Notes: generated by a model from the letters alone, not told the origin. DNA of 64,000 bases from Eriocheir sinensis (GCF_024679095.1 NW_026111823.1:72001-136000), one strand, 5' to 3'; shown: positions 1 through 15,491, counted from the first letter of the stretch. Translations and numbers: made by a program.

Positions 1-810
1 CCAAATGTAATGGGCTTGTCGGGGGGCGTTTAGAGGGTGTTGATTAAGACTTCAGCTTCCTTAAGGCGAATTATATTCGTAGCCTTTAAGTACAAGAAGC
101 GACGGAGCGAGAGCGACTGTCGTTGTGTGTCAGTCGGACTCTCGTGAAGGAGTGGCGAGTTACAGGTTGGAAAATAATTGTTACAATTGGTCACGTATGT
201 CAAGGTGACCTCCGCGCACCATCGGAGTGCGAAGTATACAAAACTGAGAGGGTAAACACTGACGGACGACATTCCTATAAGGTGGCGTGATCTATCTGTC
301 GTGGGTTTTTCCATTGACAATTGTATGCATAATTCGTGGTGATATTAAATAATAATAATAATACATTGATATCCTACTATAACAACGGAAAGAAAGTGGA
401 AAAAAAGTAGTAGTAAGGAAGTGGTGCGGAAACTGAGGAAAGGGAAGAAGAAAGGGAAAGGAAACAAGGAGAAGGAAGAAAGAATGAGGAATAGGAACAG
501 CATGAGAGAAAGGGAGAAGCAAAGAGGAAGTGAAGGAAAAGTAAAAGGGACGGGGAACCACGAAAGCTGACGAGAAAAGAGGGAACCGTCCACTCAGCTC
601 TCCCCGTCCCTCCCCTTGCTGTTATTGTTGTTGCCTTGTGTTGGCTGATTGGCGGACAGTTGACAGCGACGATCAAGGCAGGGCGGCTCTCAAGACACCT
701 GATTTCATGTTAATATTTTTCTTATTTGACATTCTTTTCCTTTCAAAAACTTTCTAGAAATCTACTTTCCTTTTTATTATCTTTTCATTTTTTTTCATTT
801 CTATTTTTAC
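1..810. other. Intergenic DNA, no gene seen
   Basis: I see no supportable gene here. The stretch around 390-600 is strongly purine-rich on the plus strand, which keeps several minus-strand frames open and gives Phe/Ser/Leu/Pro-rich translations without any domain. The first 330 bases are of mixed composition and match nothing I recognise. Confidence 0.6.

Positions 811-861
<51 letters not shown>
811..861. repeat. (TG)n-(AG)n compound microsatellite
   Basis: A short TG run passes directly into an AG run. It is followed by a short (TC)n tract near 1003-1026 and a (TCC)n-like tract at about 1097-1160. Confidence 0.9.
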
Positions 862-863
<2 letters not shown>

Positions 864-994
864 TTGTGAAAGATAAACACATTGAGACCAAGCTGTGTCA
901 TGAGTCGAACTGTTGTGTGTTGCCGGGGGGGGGGAGGCAGGAGCTAGGAGGAGGAAAATAAGAGAATCAGAGGTGGCTTACATTCATATCTCTT

Positions 995-1026
<32 letters not shown>

Positions 1027-1096
1027 CAAGGAAGGAAGGGGAAGAGAAGGGGAGAGGAAAAGGAATTAGGATTAAGAAGATATTTTAAATTCCCTC

Positions 1097-1162
1097 TTCC
1101 TCCTCCTCGTCCTCCTCCTCCTCCTCCCCCTCCTCCTCTCCTCCTCCTCCTCCTCCTCTTCC
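1097..1162. repeat. (TCC)n tract before a LINE 5' region
   Basis: An imperfect TCC/CTC trinucleotide run ends about 85 bases upstream of the ORF1 start of the LINE fragment at 1246. It matters because other LINE copies in this window also lie directly against (TCC)n. Confidence 0.85.
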
Positions 1163-1245
1163 TTGTATTATGGTGACACCCACAAGTTTTACAATAACTG
1201 CGCTCTATTTGCTTTCAGTGTCAGTTAAGAAATTGCTAATTCAAA

Positions 1246-2189
1246 ATGCCGTCCAACCTGAGAGATTGCGAAGTATGTTGCGAGAAGTTCGCTCCTAAGT
1301 ATTTTAGTAACTCCTCTGCTTGTCGCTTTTGTGTTAGCGACCGTAAGTACGACGATTTGAAAATGAAATATGACATTTTAGAAAAACAATACGAATCCCT
1401 GAAGGAGTTTGTTGCGGCCAACATAGTTATGCCGTAGACTAGCGACGCTGCCCCTTCTATGTTTAACCCGACCGAGCCGATCTATGCCCAAGTCACGACG
1501 AATTCGAGTACCGTAGCACCTGATGACGGTTTCATTCCTGTAAGGAATGGAGCCAGGCCTTATACGCCAAGAAAAGGGTTGGAACTTACGACCTTCAAAC
1601 GATTTGCTATTTTAAAGGTAAAAGTTGAAGAGGAACACGAAATCCGGTTAATTGGCGATTCCATGATCAGAGGTCAGTTAACAAAATTTTGCGGTCGTGC
1701 TTCATAATTATGAGAAACGTAAGCGCATGTGTTTCCCCGGTATAGGTGTAGATGGCATCACTGCGGCGCGCGACGATGTTATGACCGGCTGAGACCAAAA
1801 CTCACTGTTCGTCACCATGTCGGAACGAACGACGTAAAGGACAATCGTTCAGAAGAATTAATGGAAAAGTATCATAGACTGATCCGACAATTCAAGGAAA
1901 AAACAAACAACATAATGACATCTGGTATCCTCCCGCGGATGAGAGAAAGTAACGCTTTTTACAGCAAAGCCTTCAGCACTAACAACCGACTTAAGTCATT
2001 ATGTGCTCAATAAAATGTCGAGTTTGTGAACTTTTGAAATACTTCTATGGTGCAAATGACTTGTACGAACGCGATGGTGTGCACCTAAATCCCGTCGTGG
2101 CGGCTAGACTTGGAAGACTCCTTAGTGAGCAGGTGTCAATTTTCAAAGCAAAAAAAAAACAGCGAACCCCGACAGTGAACGCCACGTAA
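1246..2189 (+). pseudogene. CR1-like LINE ORF1 remnant with SGNH esterase domain
   Basis: A decayed ORF1 of a non-LTR retrotransposon. The first frame begins MPSNLRDCEVC and has a Cys-rich N terminus (CEVC, then CRFC about 25 residues on) followed by a short charged segment that could form a coiled coil; it ends at a stop at 1435. A second frame carries RLIGDSMIRG, the GDS block of SGNH-type esterases. A third carries HVGTND (block III, GxND), and a fourth carries DGVHLNPVVAARLGRLL (the DxxH block). All blocks are in the right order but in different frames, so stops and frameshifts have broken the gene. An esterase domain in ORF1 is established for CR1-type LINEs, where it is thought to help RNP or membrane association. 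A paralogue lies at 58882-59296. Confidence 0.8.
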
Positions 2190-2224
2190 ACAATCAAAGG
2201 ACCACTAACCAATCCCACCATGAC

Positions 2225-2916
2225 CATATAAACGCATGTTACGTAAACGCCCGCAGCATTCGAAATAAATTCATAAACCTGGAAGAACTTGTTGCAACGG
2301 AAAACTTTCACATTATCGCCGTCGCGGAGTCATGGTTGAATACAAATAACAGAGATTTTATTGCGGAATTTAGCTTACCCGGCTATTCAATTTTTCTTTG
2401 CACCAGAAAAAACGGAGTTGGTGGTGGCGTCATCTTATATATTCGAGCTGGTTTAAATCCACGTGTCATTAAAGTAGAAAGAATAAATAATATAGACACC
2501 GTTTTCGTAGAAATTAAAAACCGTTCAAGTAAATTCGTTATTGGCATTGTTTATAGACCTCCAAACCAAGCAATGCAAATAGACAAAAAACTGTTCGAAC
2601 AAATTTCTAACATGCAATCAATTTGAAGCTGAAATTATGGGAGAGCTTAACTTACCAGTAAAGAGTTGGGGAGACACGTTAAATATACACTCAGGTCACG
2701 ATCTATACAGTAACATATTAGAAAGTGCGCTCTATCGGCATGTGCATAAACCAACTCGCGAAAATAACATCCTCGATCTTGTTCTCACACCTAAAGAAAG
2801 CCTAGTTAATGATCTCAATGTTGGTACAGAATTCAGCGACAGCGATCATCGAATGATTCCGTTTATAGTAAAAATCAAAGAGGACATGAAAACGAGTGAA
2901 GAAAGAATACCTGATT
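2225..2916 (+). pseudogene. CR1-like LINE ORF2 endonuclease remnant, truncated
   Basis: The start of ORF2 in the same element, coding for an apurinic-like endonuclease that would nick target DNA for reverse transcription. Visible motifs in order are NARSIRNK, the catalytic-Glu motif AESWLN, GGGVILYIR, VYRPP, GELNLP (normally GDxN, so the Asp is Glu here), NNILDLVLT and SDHRMI. A frameshift near 2610 separates VYRPP from GELNLP. The reverse transcriptase is missing: LINE similarity stops near 2916 and pyrimidine-rich DNA begins. LINE copies usually lose their 5' end, so a copy that keeps the 5' part and lacks the 3' part suggests a later rearrangement. The frame continuing to 3809 is an artefact of the pyrimidine tract. 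Confidence 0.8.
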
Positions 2917-3680
2917 CGTCCCATCTCCTTTTCCTTGGCTCTTTTCTTCCTTCCTCTTCATGCTGGCTTCCTTCTTTCCTACCTTCCCTTCTCTTCTTCC
3001 TTAGTTACATCAATCCTTCCTTCCTTCCTTCCTTTCTTCCTTCTCATTTATATTCTTCCTTTTTCTTTCCTTTCTTTCTTGTCTGTTTCCTTGGTTTCTT
3101 TATTTTTCTCCATGTTTGGATTCTCTATGTATTGCTTTATTTTTTTCGTTTTCTAATCCCTTTCTTTATCTCGTTTCCTCTATCCTTTCACTCGTTATCG
3201 CTATATGTCACCCTTCTCATTTTTTATTCCCATATTTTTTTTCCGCCCTTCCTTTCTTTCCTTCCCAGTAACTTACTTTTCCTCATCTCATCCCTTTCCA
3301 CTCTATTTTTTTTTACTTTTTCTTCATTTTTTTTTTTTTACTTTTTTTACTTGCATTATTTCACTCCCTTTCTTTCCTCATGCCCTTCCTTCATAGTTAC
3401 TTCATCCTTCATACTTTCATCCTTTTTCCCTCTTCCCTTCCATCCATCCATCATTCATTGCTTCCCCTCTCATACCTCTTTCCTTCCTTCTCTTTTCTTT
3501 CTCTTCTCCCTTCCTTCCCACCTTCCTTCCTTCCTTCCTTCCTCCTCCCCTTCCTTGCATGACACAACACAATTTCAGGTTCTCACAAACTCGCCCTATA
3601 AGGTAAAACTCAATTTCCGGAGGTGTTGCAGTCTTTTCTCTCCTCTTTCTCCTTCTTCCTATTTCCTCCTCCTCCTCCTC
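2917..3680. repeat. Degenerate (TTCC)n polypyrimidine tract
   Basis: Strongly pyrimidine-biased DNA with TTCC and CCTT runs, purest near 3010-3050 and 3510-3560, and a short (CTC)n tract at 3665-3690. The strand bias keeps several frames open; no protein domain is present. Confidence 0.8.
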
Positions 3681-3826
3681 CTCCTCCTCGCAACACAAAA
3701 TTGGCGCACTAGCAACACCATTTTGTTGTTTCCCAGGTGTTTCTTACTTCACTTTCATTTCGTTTTCTCGTTTTTCTTCTGCTTCACTTCTCTAACTTTT
3801 GGTGTGTGATCGTTTATCTAATTGTT

Positions 3827-3828
<2 letters not shown>

Positions 3829-3861
<33 letters not shown>

Positions 3862-3929
3862 TAAGCGCACGCAAGCAGAAAACGTGTGTGTGTGTGTGTG
3901 GTGTGTATGTGTGTGTGTGTGTGTGTGTG
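3829..3929. repeat. (TC)n then (GT)n microsatellites
   Basis: A TC run of about 30 bases is separated by a short unique piece from an interrupted GT run. Confidence 0.9.
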
Positions 3930-3989
3930 CATGACTGATTGTCTGTCTCCTTGCATCCGCCATTTCATTTGTTATTCGTTCTTACGCGT

Positions 3990-4137
<148 letters not shown>

Positions 4138-4439
4138 CAGGGAGGGAAAAAAAGAAAGAAAAGAAAAAAGAAAGAAAGAGGCGAGGGTTAGAGGGTCACA
4201 TGGGCAAGAGGTAAGAGTGAGGGAGGGGAGAGAGGGGAGGGAAGGAGAGCGGTGGGAAGGGGAGTAAGCGGAGGGGGAGTCTAAGGGCGTACTTTCGTAA
4301 TCATTGTGGCAGCGTGTTGGGGATCGAAAGAGGAGACAGGAGGAATAGCGAAGAGCGAGGCGGCGGCACTGAAAAGTGAAAATATTAAGTAAAAGAAGAG
4401 TAAAAATATGCACTTGTGGCTTATTTGGTTTAAGAAGTA

Positions 4440-4960
4440 GGTGAGAAAGCAGTTTTCAGAGAACGTTGTACGAATTGCTTACAGTATTACAAAGTAGATG
4501 TCATTGGAACACTTGTAAGAAAAATAAATAAATGCAGCTAGGCGGGGCTTGAAGGGAGTGGAAAATATCAGTAGAAGAAGAAATATGAGTAAAAAAAATG
4601 TAGTGTTAGCCTACGTGGATTAGGACATAGGTCGCATTAGAACACTTACAAGGAAAAGGGAGTATAATTTGCTTGCTTATTAGAAAGTAAGCGGCATTTG
4701 AACAGTTATTAGAAAAATAAAAGTAATGAAAAACTGCGAGGTGATGGAGTTGAAGAGTGAAAAACATAACGCAAAGAAAAGTAAACAAAAAAAAAAAAGC
4801 ACTGGGGAGGAAGTCTTCTTAAGTTAGGAAGCAAGTAGCATTAAAATATTTGTAAAGGAAAGGAAATACATAGTTTATTTTTAATATAGGCGGCATTTGA
4901 ACACCTATCGAAGAGTATTAAAAAAGATAGTTAGTGAAATGAAATAACTACAGATGATAT
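4440..4960. repeat. Eroded tandem repeat array
   Basis: A motif close to GGCATTTGAACACTTAT recurs near 4500, 4628, 4690, 4838 and 4887, each time followed by an A-rich segment. Spacing is irregular (about 50-150 bp) and copies are well diverged. No coding potential is seen. Confidence 0.55.
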
Positions 4961-5199
4961 GCACGTTGGGTTTATTTACGTGGGAAGCTCGTGGTAGCGG
5001 ACGGATTAATTGGGCAGGAATAAGATGAAAGTAGCGTAATAGTGTGACTGAAAGCTAAAATAAAAATACAACACGCTCTAAGGTTGCGTGGATTAAGAAG
5101 TGATATTAGCAAGGATCCATTAGATACTGAAAGAACGGTAAGAGAAAAGAATTCGAGCTTACTGAAATTACGAATTGTGCGGTATGGAAATGGTTGAAG

Positions 5200-6130
5200 G
5201 CGCGGCATGAGTTAGAGGACTCATTATATGAAGTAAATGGCACGAAAACGTACTGAAGGTTGTAACGAAAGATTAAAGAAAAGGAATTGAAGGAATGAAC
5301 TAGGTAAAAGTAAGGAAAAACAAGTAGAAAGGCAAAAAAATATGCATCGAAAAAGTGTGAAGGAAATATGAGGTATGATAAAGGAGGGAAAGACCAAGGC
5401 AGCAAATGTACGGAGGAAAAGAAGACGAGGAAGGAAAGAATAATAGACAATATGGGAAGAAAAGTGAGTAATAATAGACAATATGGGAAGAAAGGTGAAG
5501 AAAAGTGAGTAATAGAGAAAGATGGATGGATGAAATATGAAGGTGATGAAGAAAGAGCAGAAGTGATAAATATGTAAAGAGAAAGAAGAGGACAAGAGGA
5601 AGGTAAAAGATAATATGGAGAAGAAAGATGAAGAAAATTTAGTAATAGAGAAAGAAGGATGCCTAAAATATGAAGGTGATGAAGAAAGAGCAACACTAAA
5701 TATATCAAGAGCAACAAGACGAAAAGGAGGAAGGTAATCGATGATATGTAATAGAACGAGGGAGAAAGAGAGGATGAAAGGTTTACAAGATATGAAGATG
5801 GTGGAGAAGAAAAAGGAGCAGAGGAGAGAAATATATCATGATAAAGATGAGGAAGAGGAGAATGATAGATAATATGGTGAAGGAAGAGGAGGAAATAAGA
5901 TGTAAGAGAAGCGAGGGAGGAAGGAGGCTGTAAGAGATATAACGGAGGTGAAGAAAAGGGGGAAATAAATAAATAGATAGAGAAGACAAAAATGGAGAAA
6001 GTAGGTAATACAGAGAAGAAGGAAGAAGCAGCAAGAGGAGGAAGAGAGGAAAAAAGATGTATAAGATATGAAAGTGGATGGAGGAAGGAAGAAGAGAGAG
6101 AAGGAAACGAACAAGGGTGAATATGATGAT
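5200..6130. repeat. Purine-rich degenerate repeats
   Basis: A-, G- and GA-rich DNA with internal near-duplications. The phrase AATATGAAGGTGATGAAGAA occurs near 5535 and 5668, and AATAGACAATATGGGAAGAA near 5442 and 5471. Minus-strand frames are long only because of this bias. Confidence 0.6.
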
Positions 6131-7418
<1,288 letters not shown>

Positions 7419-7511
7419 GAAGAATGTGATACGCTTTATTATATTAGCCTTTCATTTTTTTCCGTTTCTTTCTGTTATTTTTTTATCTTTTCTACATTTT
7501 TTTTATCTATC

Positions 7512-7513
<2 letters not shown>

Positions 7514-7598
<85 letters not shown>
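7514..7598. repeat. (TA)n microsatellite
   Basis: A TA/AT run of about 85 bp flanked by degenerate TATC/ATCT repeats at 7505-7630. Confidence 0.97.
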
Positions 7599-7600
<2 letters not shown>

Positions 7601-7896
7601 ATCTATCCATCTGTCTATCTATCTATCTATATATGTCTATATACGCTCACATTTTTCCCCTTCTTTTAATACAGAATCGTCAAAATTCTTCAGAACCAGG
7701 TCCAGCAGCCGCACTATACAGCTTTTGTTGTTTCCTGCACTCCATTATTCACGTCTCTTTACTCCATTTTTCACTCGCTGCTCATTCATTTACAGCGCCT
7801 TAAAATATCACTTCACTCGCGTCTTGTTTCTTTTTTAGATAATCACGGATATTATTTTTTTATCTTACGCTCAAAAGTAATGGGACGCGGCAGTTG

Positions 7897-8021
<125 letters not shown>

Positions 8022-8089
8022 TACTTATTCATCTACATGCTTGTGTGGTTGCGAATTTAGTCCTTGATTTATACCTATTTACGTAGCTT

Positions 8090-8091
<2 letters not shown>

Positions 8092-8162
<71 letters not shown>
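8092..8162. repeat. (GT)n microsatellite
   Basis: A GT run of about 70 bp. Confidence 0.97.
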
Positions 8163-8164
<2 letters not shown>

Positions 8165-8282
8165 CAATCATATTCTTGTTTGGTCCGTTTTGCTAAAGTC
8201 ATTAAAAATTTTCCTTTTCTCTTTTACAGGTAAGCCTTCTGTTTATCTACCTGGTGTTTCGACAGGTATGGAGTTCAGTGGA

Positions 8283-8366
8283 TGTTGTTGTTGTTGTTGT
8301 TGTTGTAGTAGTAGCAGTAGTAGTAGAAGTAGTAGTAGTAGTAGTAGCAATAGTAGTAGTGGTAGC

Positions 8367-8398
<32 letters not shown>

Positions 8399-8465
8399 AA
8401 GTAGTAGCAGCAGTTGTAGGTTGAGGAGGAGGAGGAGGAGGAGGAGGGGGAGGAGGAGGAAGAGA
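8283..8465. repeat. Compound trinucleotide repeat (TTG, AGT, GAG)
   Basis: TTG repeats pass into AGT repeats and then GAG repeats. The plus-strand frame (Cys-, Ser- and Arg-runs) is a repeat translation. Confidence 0.9.
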
Positions 8466-8599
8466 AGAAATACATGGATGTAAAGGCGGAGGAGATGTAG
8501 GAGGAGGAGAAGCAGAAGGAGGGGGAGGAATACGAGAAGTAGGAGGAATTATAAATTAAAAAGCAGTAATATATTGTAATTGTCATCCTTCTCTCTTTT

Positions 8600-9776
<1,177 letters not shown>

Positions 9777-9984
9777 GCAGCACACGAGGTCAGCCCCATC
9801 AAGGAAATTTCTGTGGCCCCTCACGATCCAAAGAGTCATTTTAGGGCGTTGAGAGGCGAGGGGAAAGAGAAGGTGATGAGGGGATTAGGGGAAGGCGGTG
9901 ACGGCCAGTCCCTGCAGATTACCACCATCCACCGCGGGGTGGGGAAGAGAATGGGGAGAAGGCTGTTTATGGCCTTACGAACTT

Positions 9985-10225
9985 GCCCTAATCTAACCTA
10001 GCAATACCCTAACCTAACCTAACCTAGTCTGTTCTAACATATCTTAACATAGTCTAACCTAACCTTGACTTAACCAGACCTTTCTACCCTAACCTTAACC
10101 AAACATAACCTAGTTTAACCTGACCCCTAACCGTAAACTAAATAAACCTAACCTAATCCCTAACCTTGCCTAACCTAATCTAACCTGACTTTAGCCTAAT
10201 ATAATATAATATAACCTAAACTTAA
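9985..10225. repeat. Degenerate interstitial telomere-like (CCTAA)n array
   Basis: About 240 bp built from CCTAA/AACCT pentamers with many substitutions; three exact tandem copies sit near 10010. TTAGG (its complement) is the ancestral arthropod telomere repeat, and AACCT-type pentamers are also common interstitially in decapods. Its degeneracy argues for an old internal array rather than a chromosome end. Confidence 0.8.
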
Positions 10226-10244
10226 CGGAAAGAAAAATGGAAAG

Positions 10245-10247
<3 letters not shown>

Positions 10248-10319
<72 letters not shown>
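10248..10319. repeat. (CA)n microsatellite
   Basis: A CA run of about 70 bp immediately after the telomere-like array. Confidence 0.97.
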
Positions 10320-10320
<1 letters not shown>

Positions 10321-10384
10321 TATACGCATTCCCATAGGTCCAAATCCGTTCTTGCTTTCTTTCCTTAATGCATGGTCCATTGCC

Positions 10385-10490
<106 letters not shown>

Positions 10491-10589
10491 GGAAAGCAAT
10501 GACAGGCGGACAGAGAGACAAAGAAACCCATTTATCACTATTGATGCAAACCGCTTATTACGCACCTCTGACCCTTAATAGAGGCCGAA

Positions 10590-11010
10590 CACAATCACCC
10601 CGCCCCCCAATACTCTCCTCCCCCCCTACCCTCCCCTTAACAATGGCCAACAAACAATCACCCCGCCCCCCCTCCCCTTCCTTTTTTCTTCCCTCCTCTT
10701 CCGCTTTCTTTAAACTTTCTTACATTTTCTTATTCTCCCTTCCCTTCTCTCTTTCCCTAATCCACCCTTTTCTCCTTTCCTTTTCCCCTTTCTCCAAAAT
10801 CTAATCTTTTCCGTTATTTTTCTTCCTGCCCTAATTTTTGCCTCCCACCTTTTCCTTTCCCATTCTCCTTTCTCTTCAATATTATTTTATTCCTAATATT
10901 CCTCCTTCCCCCCTTCTCCCCTTGCATGCTTCTTTCCCTTTCCTTTGTTTCTTCCTCATATGGCACAGTATCTTCCCATTTCCCCTCTTATCCCTCACTC
11001 CCTTCCTCCC
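10590..11010. other. C/T-rich intergenic DNA
   Basis: Pyrimidine-rich sequence with a duplicated ATCACCCCGCCCCC phrase (near 10594 and 10652). It forms the 5' border of the LINE fragment that follows. Confidence 0.6.
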
Positions 11011-11415
11011 AGACGTGATGCTATCCTTGTATTATTCCATGGTAAGACCGCACCTCGAGTATGCAGCACAGTTCTGGTCTCCTAATTACAGAAAGGACAT
11101 TGATTTACTGGAAAGGATTCAGCGACGCGTCGCGAAGATGATTCCAACCTCAAGGGCTCAACCGTACGAGGAACGACTCAAGCGACTTAATCTCTTGACA
11201 TTGGAGAAAAGACGCCTACGAGGGGATATGATTCAAGTCTTCAAGTACCTGAAAAAGTTCAATAACGTCGATTACTCCAAATTCTTTGAACTGCGAACCA
11301 ACTCAAGAACTAGAAATAACGGTTTACCCATTCAGTTGAGTCGATGTAACACAGACATTGGAAGGAGTTTCTTTTCAAACGGCAAACACACGCGCCACTG
11401 GAACAATCTTCCCTG
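11011..11415 (+). pseudogene. CR1-like LINE reverse transcriptase C terminus (family A)
   Basis: A 5'-truncated LINE copy. The frame starts near VMLSLYYSMVRPHLEYAAQFW, a segment downstream of the catalytic reverse transcriptase motifs in this group. It continues through IQRRVAKMIP, YEERLKRLNL, LEKRRLRGDMIQVFKYL and RCNTDIGRSFFSN, and stops just after HWNNLP. The following codons (INSFKYRIDRHFAASGVD in another frame) show a frameshift at about 11415. The catalytic core is absent, so it cannot be active. Family A copies also occur at 17307-17615 and 40247-40538, with a probable one near 37240. Family A is my label, based on the shared C terminus and ATGTTTCC tail. Confidence 0.85.
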
Positions 11416-11687
11416 AGAAGTATAAATGCGAATACCATCAACTCCTTCAAATATAGAATCGACCGTCATTTCGCTGCGTCGGGAGTAGACTGAATAACGA
11501 AGTGCTTTCATCTGCTCCTCAATATTGAGGTGCTTTCATCTGCTCCTCAATATCGAGGTGCTTTCATCTGCTCCTCAAGCCCCAAGTGGCTGTCGAGCAG
11601 ATTAAATCACCAAAGCGGGCGACCTCGTAATGAGCAAATAGGGTTTCTGTTGTCTGCTTTTCCATGTTTCCATGTTTCTATGTTTCC
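11416..11687 (+). mobile_element. Family A LINE 3' region and ATGTTTCC tail
   Basis: Continues the LINE fragment. It includes the frameshifted last codons, three tandem copies of a 28-bp unit containing GTGCTTTCATCTGCTCCTCA (about 11499-11580), and the terminal phrase GAGCAAATAGGGTTTCTGTT. It ends in repeats of ATGTTTCC and then pyrimidine-rich DNA. The same tail ends the copies at 17615 and 40538. Confidence 0.75.
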
Positions 11688-12490
11688 CTTTCCCCTCTCC
11701 CAAACTCCCTTCTCCCTCCTCCTTTCCTAAAATCCCCTCTTTTTTTCCCTCTTTCTCCCCTCAGAATTCTTACATATTCTTCCATTTCCCCTTCTTCTCT
11801 TCCCCTTCCAAAACCCCATGTTCATTTTATCTCCCAAATTCCTTTCCTTTTTCCCTGCTTCTCCTTTTCCTCTTCTCCAACTTCCTTCTTCTCGCTCTAA
11901 ATCTCAAACTCCTCTCTTTTTTTCTTCCTTCCCTCAATTCTCTCCCCAGCTTGTCTTCCCCTTCCTCTGCCTCGACAACTCCCCTCACATCCCCTCCTCC
12001 TCCCCACAGAAATCGTGACCTTTTCATCTACCCTTCTCCCACTCTCCCCGACTCCCCTGCCTTCCTCTCTCCCGTTCCCACGAAATATCCAAGCATACAC
12101 AACCTCCCCATCTTCATTCCCCATCTTCTCCCCTCACGATAATGGACCAAGTATGACCCTTTTCCCATCATCATCTTTCCTCCCCATCATCTTTCTTTTC
12201 TTTAATACAAACTTTTAACGTCCATCACTTCCTCCCCATCTCCACCCCACATGCATATAGACAGATGAAATCACCCTTTACCTTATCTTTCTCTCCCCAC
12301 TCCCCAGCTCTTCTCTTCCCCTCCCCTCCCTCCCCACGAAGCATACATTGATCTCCCCTCCCCCTCCCTTCTCCTTCGCTTCTCGCCTCTCCCCTCTCCT
12401 CCCCTCCCCCACACTCCCAAATAGAAAGGAAAAGAAAGAAAAAGTGACCAAATTCCATTTTTCTTTCACCTCCCTCCCCATCTTCCTTCC
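11688..12490. other. C/T-rich low-complexity DNA
   Basis: Long pyrimidine-biased sequence (TTCC, CCTC, TCTC mixtures). Several frames stay open on both strands because purine-type stop codons are rare on this strand; none has a domain. Confidence 0.7.
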
Positions 12491-12530
12491 TCCTCCTCCT
12501 CCTCCTCCTCCTCCTCCTCCTCCTCCTTCT
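12491..12530. repeat. (TCC)n microsatellite
   Basis: A TCC trinucleotide run. Confidence 0.95.
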
Positions 12531-12596
12531 CTTCCTCTCACACACACACAAAAAAACGTCTCCTTACAAAAGCAAACTTACCCTTGCAAAATCTTT

Positions 12597-12730
<134 letters not shown>

Positions 12731-12774
12731 GTTGGTAGCCAAACATAACTTTGATAAACAGACGAATCTTTAAT

Positions 12775-12776
<2 letters not shown>

Positions 12777-12821
<45 letters not shown>
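12777..12821. repeat. (TC)n microsatellite
   Basis: A TC run followed by a C run, then GGT/GAG-rich DNA up to about 13000. Confidence 0.95.
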
Positions 12822-13384
12822 CCCCCTTACCGTTGGTGGAGGACACGAGGACGATGACGACGACAATGAGGAGTTGAAGGTGAAGGTGAAGGTGGAGGAG
12901 GTGGAGGCCCAGGCGGATTACAGGTGGAGGTGGAGGAGGTGGTGGTGATGCTGGAGATAGTGGTGGTGGTTGTGTTAGCGACCTTCGTGGTGGTGGTGGT
13001 GGTTGCGGGGTTTCGAAGTGGGGATCAAGTTGTTTCAGTGCGAGTTTTAGGGACATTTGCGCCACCTGGTGAGACGATATGGCACTCTTTGTTGTTGTTG
13101 TTGTTGGCCACATGTTGTTTTGTTTTCTCTTATATTTTCCTTCAGCCTTGTTTCAGTATCTCACTTTCCTTACACTTGATAGCGACAGATAGACAGACAG
13201 ACAGAAGAAGGAAAAAAAATTGTAGATAAAAATAAGTCAGAGAATAAATACGGACAGACAGACAGATACAGAGACAGAAGAATAGTAGTAAAATACACGG
13301 AAAAAAAAAATAATGAGGTCAGAGAACGAGAATGTGGATAAAAAGTGGATGACAGATTGCTCGGTACCGGTACCAGTTGCTCGG

Positions 13385-13638
13385 ATTTATTTATTGGATT
13401 TATTGATAATTCTTCATGTCCGATTTTTTTTTTAGGTTGCTAATAAATATTGTTATTGTTATTAGACTATGATCGAGTACATTCATAATAACTATACATG
13501 CTATTTTTTTATCGAAAAAATAAATATTCACTTCATTCAGAGAAAGAGAGAGAGATCACCACTTAGTAAGTGGATATCTCGGTGATATGGGTAGTGGGTA
13601 CTCGATCATAGTCTAATAACAATAATAATATATATTAG
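13385..13638. repeat. Two half-copies of the GA-bordered fold-back element
   Basis: 13385-13540 matches the right end of the complete element at 14261-15203, finishing in CACTTCATTCAG. A short GA run follows, then 13555-13638 matches its left end, starting ATCACCACTTAG. The junction places right end, GA tract and left end in a row. The segments GACTATGATCGAGTAC and its reverse complement form a small palindrome around the tract. Confidence 0.75.
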
Positions 13639-13729
13639 CGTTTTCTAAAGACTCGTGGGACTCACTAACTTTTAACCCAAGAGTTCGTTTTCTTTCTTTT
13701 CTTGCCACTTAAATTCTGACTGTTAACTT

Positions 13730-14013
<284 letters not shown>

Positions 14014-14124
14014 CATATTTATCCAATAAAGCATTAACGAAAAAGTTTGAATCCCTTGGCGAGAGTTTCTGGCTATAAAGAATTGCATGATGAATTATAT
14101 AAGATGATTAAATATTGAGGTGTA

Positions 14125-15203
<1,079 letters not shown>

Positions 15204-15269
<66 letters not shown>
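15204..15269. repeat. (GA)n microsatellite between two elements
   Basis: A GA array that meets the right end of the fold-back element on one side and the 3' end of a minus-strand LINE fragment on the other. Confidence 0.95.
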
Positions 15270-15273
<4 letters not shown>

Positions 15274-15424
15274 CATAGATTTACATAGAAAAGTAGACCA
15301 CACAGACCCCATGGTACAGACTAGGTGGTATGTCCTTAAACCTAAGTGATTTTACATTAATCAGAAGGCTCCTAAACGTTGCATTTCTACTCTAGTTGAT
15401 ATTAAGTTGAAGGAAGAGAGAGAG
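15270..15424 (-). mobile_element. Truncated 3' end of LINE family B
   Basis: Matches the 3' untranslated end of the LINE at 20932-22519 closely. Both begin, on the plus strand, with two copies of ATTTACATAG against (GA)n, then share AGACCACACAGACCCCATGG and TTTTACATTAAT. This copy keeps only about 155 bp and breaks off near 15412-15424 in a short GA run. No coding sequence remains. Confidence 0.85.
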
Positions 15425-15491
15425 AGTTTTCTTTACAGGAAATTTGTTTGGGAATTTCATCAGAAGTCATTAAGAAAAAAAAAACTCCTTT

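Noticed and set aside
2637..3809. 390-codon plus-strand frame as one gene
   Set aside because: The first 90 or so codons are a LINE endonuclease remnant. The rest is a pyrimidine-rich tract giving Ser/Phe/Leu/Pro with no domain.
9985..10225. True chromosome end
   Set aside because: Repeats are degenerate and flanked on both sides by ordinary internal DNA.
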